From Pleurobrachia bachei (taxonomy: Eukaryota; Ctenophora; Tentaculata; Cydippida; Pleurobrachiidae): 25,732 nucleotides of DNA. Under the pieces are notes generated by a model. The model worked only from the letters and a program-made list of their open reading frames with translations. It did not search any database and was not told where the DNA came from. This document shows positions 20,162 to 25,732 of this stretch, piece after piece (positions within the stretch are counted from its first letter, which is position 1; each line of letters opens with the position of its first letter). The position numbers were made by a program, and so were the translations under genes. Location of the stretch: the NCBI GenBank assembly GCA_000695325.1, contig AVPN01000119.1, positions 69,572 to 95,303 on the forward strand. Direction: 5' to 3'.

Positions 20162-20276
20162 ATTATAGTATGAGTACTGAGTGTTATTTCTCTATTCTAA
20201 TTTGTCTTTCTATCCGGAGATCTGTATATTTTCTTGAGTTGTATACTTTTGTATTGACCATGGTTTTGTAACTTGT

Positions 20277-20282
20277 ATTAAA
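20277..20282 (+). terminator. Poly(A) signal (ATTAAA) of the F-box gene
   Basis: It lies 116 bases after the stop codon, in an AT-rich stretch. Confidence 0.4.
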
Positions 20283-20419
20283 GTGTGTAAATTCCTTTAT
20301 TTGATTTAGACAATAGTCGTTCCTGGAAGTAATTTGGATATCTCATTCTGGTGCTGATACACACTCACACTCCCTCTGTAACAACAGATGAATGGGGAAT
20401 CTCACACATATTCATAATA

Positions 20420-20480
20420 CAGTCGGACCCCGATTTAGTGACCCCCGATTTAGTGACACCCCGATTTAGTGACAGGACTG
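20420..20480. mobile_element. End-only mini pogo-like element (61 bp)
   Basis: It starts CAGTCGGACCCCGATTTAG and ends GGACTG, with TA on both flanks (20418-20419, 20481-20482). Between the ends there are only three tandem copies of CCCCGATTTAGTGAC. It has the same architecture as the left end of the element at 7451 but a different repeat tail (TAGTGAC instead of TACCGG). Confidence 0.75.
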
Positions 20481-21082
20481 TAGTCGTTCCTAACTAATTA
20501 AACAACAAGTTATATGGAATGTCAACAAAAAGCTATAAAGGATATTATTTTCTATCTGGAAAATATAGCATCATCATGAGCCAGTCACATCAACAACAAC
20601 TAGTAGAGGACACTACCGTGGTACACTCACAAACAGAGAGTTCGGCATGTATACTCGTATTGCTAATACAATTCTTTTTTCGGCGGGGGACGCGGTCGGT
20701 GTACACTGTACAGTACACTGTACACGTGTATTATCACATTAGCCACTCAATTATTTGCCCGTACCACGCTAGTGTCCCCTACTAACAACACAATTCACAC
20801 ACATCTTATACACACACTTCTTCTGAAATACACACTACTTCAATCCTCCACTTCTTACGAAGATAAATATATAAGAGGGCCTCTTTCATAAAGGAATTAA
20901 TAATTTAAAGGGGAAGGGATTGCCTTGTTCGAACCTTGCTCTCCACAATCTTGTAAAGGAGGGTCAGAACACGACAAGGGTCCAGGTCTAGTAAGGGTCA
21001 CTCTGCTCTAGTAGACACTGATCACCCCCTACCTAGAGGAAAGGTTTAACTTCCCAAGAAATTCTTCCTTCAGGTACGGGGT

Positions 21083-22227
21083 GGAATACAACTCTACTGG
21101 GCACAGGTGCCAATGATACCACAAGCGACCCGGCCCCCAGCATTGCCTGTCTTGAGACTCTCCTCATTTCCTCCCTTCCCCTGGTCGTCAACACCAGCGT
21201 GGAGCACCATGGTACGGCCAAGAACGGAGTGCTCTCCAAATAGGGAGACCTGGGGGTCGGTCAGGACGGTGGCACATTTCCCCGATCCGTCAACTGCAAT
21301 GTTTCCGAGATCACCAACGTGTCGAACCTGCAGTGGTGATCATGGTTTAGTAAAAAAAGGAATAATCTGCAAATATCTGTAATGGAAATTAAGAATTAAG
21401 ACTTGTAAAATACAAGTAGTATTTCTGAGCAACACAATACAAGTTGATTGACTCTGCTTTCCGCACTCTACTCCGAAAGTATGAACAATTCAAACAGAAC
21501 TACCCTTCATACAATGCAACGAATAATGAACACTTACATCATCGGTGGGTCCACCGTGTGTCTTCTTGAAGGGGTTGAAGTGAGGTCCAGCGGAGATACA
21601 TCCGTTAGTGTTATCCCCAAACTGGTGAACATGGAAACCATGTTGCCCCTCGGTTAGCTCACTGTTAGCTATGTCAACCTGAGCAGGGGATTATCATTGT
21701 AAAACGTTACAAAAGTAACAAAATTTACCATCATTTGATCCTTTCAGAGTTCAGGAGATTCTGAGAGATTTACTGAAGAGACGGATACCAACTTACTAAA
21801 TTTAGAGCAATTTAAAACTATCTACCTCAATGCTGGTGGGAGATCCTTCCTTCTCCTGAGAGAACTTGATAGTTCCAAAGGTAGATTTATCATTCCTTAA
21901 CACACAGATGGCCTTCATTGTGTTGTTGTTGTAGAGCTAGCTAAGATTGAGTTGGACTTGGAGTTTTGAAGTTTCGAAATTTCAATCATGGTATGATTAT
22001 GGAAACAACCAAAGTAAAACAAGTTTGATGAAGAATTAAGAAGAGCGTGTTTTAGAAAAACTTCACAGACACAAAATACAGCTCAAAGTAAATCATGGTT
22101 ATAAAAGAAGCGTACATAGAAAATACACACACACAGGTCACAGACACACACAGAAACACACACAAACAATGAAAATAGACAAAATATAAACTAACGGCTA
22201 AACTAAAAGAAGGATTAACATGGCATA
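21083..22227. repeat. SOD tandem duplication, unit 1 (1145 bp)
   Basis: It covers the whole SOD1-like coding region and about 310 bp upstream of the start codon. It stops only about 11 bp after the stop codon. Confidence 0.95.
21094..21918 (-). CDS. SOD1: Cu/Zn superoxide dismutase, copy 1
   Basis: It converts superoxide to oxygen and hydrogen peroxide. With no signal peptide, it is the cytosolic form. Three exons: 21826-21918 ([19 protein letters not shown]), 21538-21678 ([20 protein letters not shown], then [16 protein letters not shown]) and 21094-21327 ([42 protein letters not shown]), total 155 residues. All metal ligands are present: Cu His47, His49, His64 (bridging) and His121; Zn His72, His81 and Asp84. 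The disulphide pair Cys58-Cys147 and active-site Arg144 are also present, each one position later than in human SOD1. The first intron removes nothing from the conserved core. A (CA)n-type repeat lies upstream. The duplicate at 22305 has the same coding sequence by eye. Confidence 0.97.
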
Positions 22228-22293
22228 AATATCAGTACGCGGCGGCCTGTCGGTTAAATAAAAAAGGCGACTTTAGGTGTTGAGCCCCCCCTG
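22228..22293. other. 66-bp unique spacer between the SOD units
   Basis: This sequence separates the two SOD units and matches neither. It ends in a run of seven C. It would have to supply the promoter-distal part for copy 1 and the 3' UTR start for copy 2. Confidence 0.6.
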
Positions 22294-23438
22294 GGAATAC
22301 AACTCTACTGGGCACAGGTGCCAATGATACCACAAGCGACCCGGCCCCCAGCATTGCCTGTCTTGAGACTCTCCTCATTTCCTCCCTTCCCCTGGTCGTC
22401 AACACCAGCGTGGAGCACCATGGTACGGCCAAGAACGGAGTGCTCTCCAAATAGGGAGACCTGGGGGTCGGTCAGGACGGTGGCACATTTCCCCGATCCG
22501 TCAACTGCAATGTTTCCGAGATCACCAACGTGTCGAACCTGCAGTGGAGATCATGGTTTAGTAAAAAAAGGAATAATCTGCAAATATCTGTAATGGAAAT
22601 TAAGAATTAAGACTTGTAAAATACAAGTAGTATTTCTGAGCAACACAATACAAGTTGATTGACTCTGCTTTCCGCACTCTACTCCGAAATTATGAACAAT
22701 TCAAACAGAACTACCCTTCATACAATGCAACGAATAATGAACACTTACATCATCGGTGGGTCCACCGTGTGTCTTCTTGAAGGGGTTGAAGTGAGGTCCA
22801 GCGGAGATACATCCGTTAGTGTTATCCCCAAACTGGTGAACATGGAAACCATGTTGCCCCTCGGTTAGCTCACTGTTAGCTATGTCAACCTGAGCAGGGG
22901 ATTATCATTGTAAAACGTTACAAAAGTAACAAAATTTACCATCATTTGATCCTTTCAGAGTTCAGGAGATTCTGAGAGATTTACTGAAGAGACGGATACC
23001 AACTTACTAAATTTAGAGCAATTTAAAACTATCTACCTCAATGCTGGTGGGAGATCCTTCCTTCTCCTGAGAGAACTTGATAGTTCCAAAGGTAGATTTA
23101 TCATTCCTTAACACACAGATGGCCTTCATTGTGTTGTTGTTGTAGAGCTAGCTAAGATTGAGTTGGACTTGGAGTTTTGAAGTTTCGAAATTTCAATCAT
23201 GGTATGATTATGGAAACAACCAAAGTAAAACAAGTTTGATGAAGAATTAAGAAGAGCGTGTTTTAGAAAAACTTCACAGACACAAAATACAGCTCAAAGT
23301 AAATCATGGTTATAAAAGAAGCGTACATAGAAAATACACACACACAGGTCACAGACACACACAGAAACACACACAAACAATGAAAATAGACAAAATATAA
23401 ACTAACGGCTAAACTAAAAGAAGGATTAACATGGCATA
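22294..23438. repeat. SOD tandem duplication, unit 2 (1145 bp)
   Basis: It is the same length as unit 1. By eye only two bases differ (around 21337/22548 and 21479/22690), both in introns. Confidence 0.95.
22305..23129 (-). CDS. SOD1: Cu/Zn superoxide dismutase, copy 2
   Basis: It has the same three exons as copy 1: 23037-23129, 22749-22889 and 22305-22538, encoding 155 residues with all copper and zinc ligands. Splice sites are identical to copy 1. It diverges from copy 1 about 11 bp after the stop, so the two transcripts would have different 3' UTRs. It is transcribed first in the pair and may read into copy 1, because only about 380 bp lie between its stop codon and the copy 1 start codon. 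The coding sequence looks intact; whether it exists as a real second gene depends on the assembly. Confidence 0.9.
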
Positions 23439-23467
23439 TTATAATTCTAAAAGCATTTAACCCATAA

Positions 23468-24481
23468 TCAATCATCATGTTCAAATAACTTTTCCTGTCG
23501 TTTAATTGGCTGTAAATCCCAAACTTGGCAAACCTTCCTGCCCAGAACGAACGCTGCCAAGAAGAGAATTGCAGTGAAATTCGCTATGGTAAGATCAAAC
23601 TTATAATCGAGCGAGTATGTCACACTGAAAACTAGAGTTTTAAGAACCCAGGAAACCACCATGAAAGTCAGCCCACTGTCCTCACACCAAAACACTGCAG
23701 CTAATTTAACAAGCGTCAACAGTGCCAGGAGTACCCCGTCCAAAAGTCCAAATGAGAAGCCTGCAGTTGGTACTGTGTCCAGCATTACTAACACCAACTC
23801 TGTAGCAACCACGCCACACAATATCTCTATGGCAACGCGAGTTCGTAACCCGGAAACGGCTCGTAGAGAGTTGAAGTGTTTACTGTAAAGTCGGACAAAC
23901 AGATACAACATCCCCACGAGGCCTACACCAGTTATAAAATCTCCCGCCCGAACGGAGCACCTCCCCAGTGAAGTGCTGATCAGCATTGCAATAAAAACAC
24001 CACCGCACTCCGAGCGACTTGCTTTCAACGCCATGATAGCCATGGGAACAAGATTTGCAGTTATCATCTTGTATCCAGGAACACCAAAGTTATGGTTCAA
24101 ATCAAATACATCGTATTGTAGTGTCAGTGTGAGGGCAACAGAGGCCCCGATTGAGGTTAGAGTTAGTCGAGGAAGGTGGAACGTCCTCAGTGAGGCAGCG
24201 AGGATTAAGAGAACTCCGAGAAGAAGGCTGTGTGAAAGGAACATAAAAAGTGAGGGAATCGGATACACATTCCGCTTGCTGTAATGAGCTTGACAGTAGA
24301 GAAAGTCTATGAAACAGTACAAGACGAGACCGAGAAGGGATGTCACGGATTTGTGGAGAAGAGTGCGGTACTTCGGTGGTGGCTCCAACTCAATCATAGA
24401 GATACCTCTGTACTTCCTCCTATATCTGGAATAATGATTTATTGTGTGGGGAAAGGTCAAACAGCCTGAAGAAAAACCCAT
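23468..24481 (-). CDS. Unrecognised membrane protein with about ten helices
   Basis: This is a single open frame of 337 codons. The real start is probably Met29 (24395-24397, MIELEPPPKYRTLLHKS): the first codons read TTTTTCTTCAG, a textbook splice acceptor, so an upstream exon or leader is likely. Hydrophobic segments lie at about residues 42-65, 72-98, 106-126, 135-153, 158-171, 182-198, 215-233, 243-265, 268-289 and 296-313. The last 20 residues are polar (RQEKLFEHDD). Ten helices would fit the drug/metabolite transporter fold used by nucleotide-sugar carriers, but no diagnostic motif was recognised, so this is a weak idea. The stop lies 30 bp from the SOD unit, so its 3' UTR must run into the SOD upstream region. 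Confidence 0.75.
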   Translation of the reverse strand: MGFSSGCLTFPHTINHYSRYRRKYRGISMIELEPPPKYRTLLHKSVTSLLGLVLYCFIDFLYCQAHYSKRNVYPIPSLFMFLSHSLLLGVLLILAASLRTFHLPRLTLTSIGASVALTLTLQYDVFDLNHNFGVPGYKMITANLVPMAIMALKASRSECGGVFIAMLISTSLGRCSVRAGDFITGVGLVGMLYLFVRLYSKHFNSLRAVSGLRTRVAIEILCGVVATELVLVMLDTVPTAGFSFGLLDGVLLALLTLVKLAAVFWCEDSGLTFMVVSWVLKTLVFSVTYSLDYKFDLTIANFTAILFLAAFVLGRKVCQVWDLQPIKRQEKLFEHDD

Positions 24482-25092
24482 GCGATTGTGAAAATTTGCA
24501 TACTCATTCGCGACATGGCGATGGCCGATGGCGCCGATTTACTTGAGATTTTAATACAGCTTTATAGCGTCAAATTAACGGTCAAGAATAAATCGAGTTA
24601 AATCAAATTTGGAAAGAGTTGGCGATTGATCATTGAAGTTAAGTTCAATAAAACTTGAAGTTTAGAAAAACTAAAACTGAATTGAACAGCGTGGGCCGTG
24701 AGCGAAGAAAAGTTGCAGTTTTATGTCCTGTTTTATTTTACCTTAAGTCGATGTCTATCATGACCTGGCCTACACGTATCCACTTGTTGGAGGATATTTG
24801 AAGTATTTAAAGCAAGTAACGGGAGTGGGCCGTGAGGAATTTTAAATTTCCATAAACAATTTCAAAAAGAGAAAAAGCAATCCGACACCGGGGTCTCAGA
24901 TAATATTATTATTATTATTATTATTAACTCTAAAATGTATACATTACATATACTGCCCCTTTTGTGGGCGAAACGGATAACCATAATTAAGTCCCATTAG
25001 AAGTCTCTCCAGTGCACACGTCACTGATTAGATGTCAGCCAGATGTTATTACCCCCTGCTAACCCAGTATCGTCCATTCGGATTGTCTCGCC
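24482..25092. other. Intergenic stretch, microsatellite only
   Basis: AT-rich; GTGGGCCGTGAG occurs twice (about 24691 and 24826). No gene was seen. Confidence 0.5.
24902..24926. repeat. ATT microsatellite
   Basis: About seven uninterrupted ATT units. Confidence 0.9.
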
Positions 25093-25377
25093 TCAGTTCA
25101 CTGTATCAACGAGAGTTTTCGGCTCTCGCTGTTCCTGCGGTGTTAGGTCGGGGGAGAGAAACAACGAGGAGAATTTCTCTGAATCTCGGAGCTGTTTTGC
25201 TTTTCTTAGAAGTTGTAACAAAGTTTCCCTCCTTTCAAGTGTAACAATTACTGGTCTCGGTCGGTTATCAGTCTTTTCACCAATACGCTTTGTAGAAGAT
25301 ATGAATGGTTTTTCATGGAGCTCCCAAAAGATATCCTGAACTTCATGCTCAGTAGTAGTAGAGTCGATAAGTAGATC
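25093..25377 (-). mobile_element. LINE ORF1-like fragment
   Basis: The minus strand has a 94-codon open stretch that matches, by eye, the RRM/C-terminal part of ORF1 proteins of non-LTR retrotransposons (jockey/CR1/L2-like): HEKPFISSTKRIGEKTDNRP, then RPRPVIVTLERRETLLQLLR, KAKQLRDSEKF and LFLSPDLTPQEQREPKTL. The RPRP, AK-LR and PDLTPQ-R motifs are the usual signature. Both ends stop abruptly and no reverse transcriptase is in the window, so it is a truncated relic. It could also be a domesticated gene's exon. Confidence 0.6.
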
Positions 25378-25732
25378 TTACCCCCCCAATTGTTCCAGTT
25401 TTTGTCAGCCTCGACACGACCTCTGAACAGGTGTTACTTTTTCACAAACTGTTTTCATCATGGTGTAATCAGCACTTGAAATGTTGTTGATCATAACAAA
25501 AACCCGACTAATTTTTTTTCAACTTTGGGTAAAACCATGGGTGTCAAAAGTTAGCTCTAGGTCCCCTGAGTAACCATCCGGAGACTCTAAGAGATATTTC
25601 AAGCCGTTCTCCCGTAATCATTAATGCCGGTGGAGAGAATATGTGTGTACGTGCGCTTAATGCCCACTGCTATAGCTACTACCTAAACTTTATTGTATAC
25701 GTTAATGTGTGTCTCTCTCTTTTCTCCCCTCC
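25378..25732. other. End of window, nothing recognised
   Basis: A run of seven C at 25381, then AT-rich sequence with a CT run at the very end. It may contain more of the LINE relic in other frames, but this could not be shown. Confidence 0.4.

Larger units (their letters stand above)
20162..21082. other. Convergent intergenic region
   Basis: These are the 3' flanks of the F-box gene (+) and SOD copy 1 (-). An ATTAAA poly(A) signal for the F-box gene lies at 20277-20282. A 61-bp transposon remnant is at 20420-20480. A direct repeat of GTACACTGTAC lies near 20702-20727. No gene was recognised. Confidence 0.5.

Noticed and set aside
21107-21382. Plus-strand open frames within SOD exons (also at 22318)
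   Set aside because: They are the reverse of a fully conserved SOD exon and have no similarity of their own.

Overview
The window reads as nuclear DNA of an animal with a compact genome. Genes carry short spliceosomal introns (about 70-250 bp) and sit a few hundred bases apart on both strands. The gene set is animal-like: a rhodopsin-type GPCR, an immunoglobulin-superfamily surface protein, and a DPF/BAF45 chromatin protein. A sponge, placozoan, cnidarian or other small invertebrate genome would fit; the sequence alone does not fix the phylum.

Layout. 1-612 (+): 3' end of a GPCR. 883-1289: a fold-back repeat. 1897-3517 (+): an Ig-domain gene, whose 3' part is duplicated head-to-tail at 3897-5316; the second copy is damaged. 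4948-6830: no firm gene, with a 67-bp mini-transposon. 6831-10049 (-): six-exon DPF/BAF45 (requiem) gene, with a 727-bp pogo-like MITE in its last intron. 10351-11493 (-): unrecognised basic protein with a mitochondrial-type N-terminus. 11600-12550 (-): intronless DHDDS cis-prenyltransferase. 12797-16958 (-): MFS transporter of the oxalate/formate-antiporter type, with three C-terminal-half exons duplicated in tandem and a fold-back MITE in an intron. 17386-17718 (-): candidate 37-aa membrane microprotein. 19442-20161 (+): short FBXO31-like F-box protein. 21094-21918 and 22305-23129 (-): two nearly identical tandem Cu/Zn superoxide dismutase genes. 23468-24481 (-): unrecognised ten-helix membrane protein. 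25093-25377 (-): LINE ORF1-like fossil.

Most notable signals. First, the window holds three separate 1.1-1.5 kb head-to-tail duplications (Ig, MFS, SOD). Second, between the two Ig copies, two segments (50 and 27 bp) of copy 2 are the exact base-by-base complement of copy 1 WITHOUT reversal, in place and with no length change within the segment. Ordinary inversion cannot do this. It points to a sequence-processing error or to something undescribed. Third, the MFS duplication creates exon cassettes that cannot be joined in tandem: the frame would shift and one splice donor is lost. Even so, one exon pair differs only silently.

The genes share no obvious pathway. They are mostly housekeeping genes (chromatin, dolichol synthesis, superoxide removal, transport) beside surface receptors. 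Exon boundaries below were placed by hand from GT/AG sites, phase continuity and family similarity.
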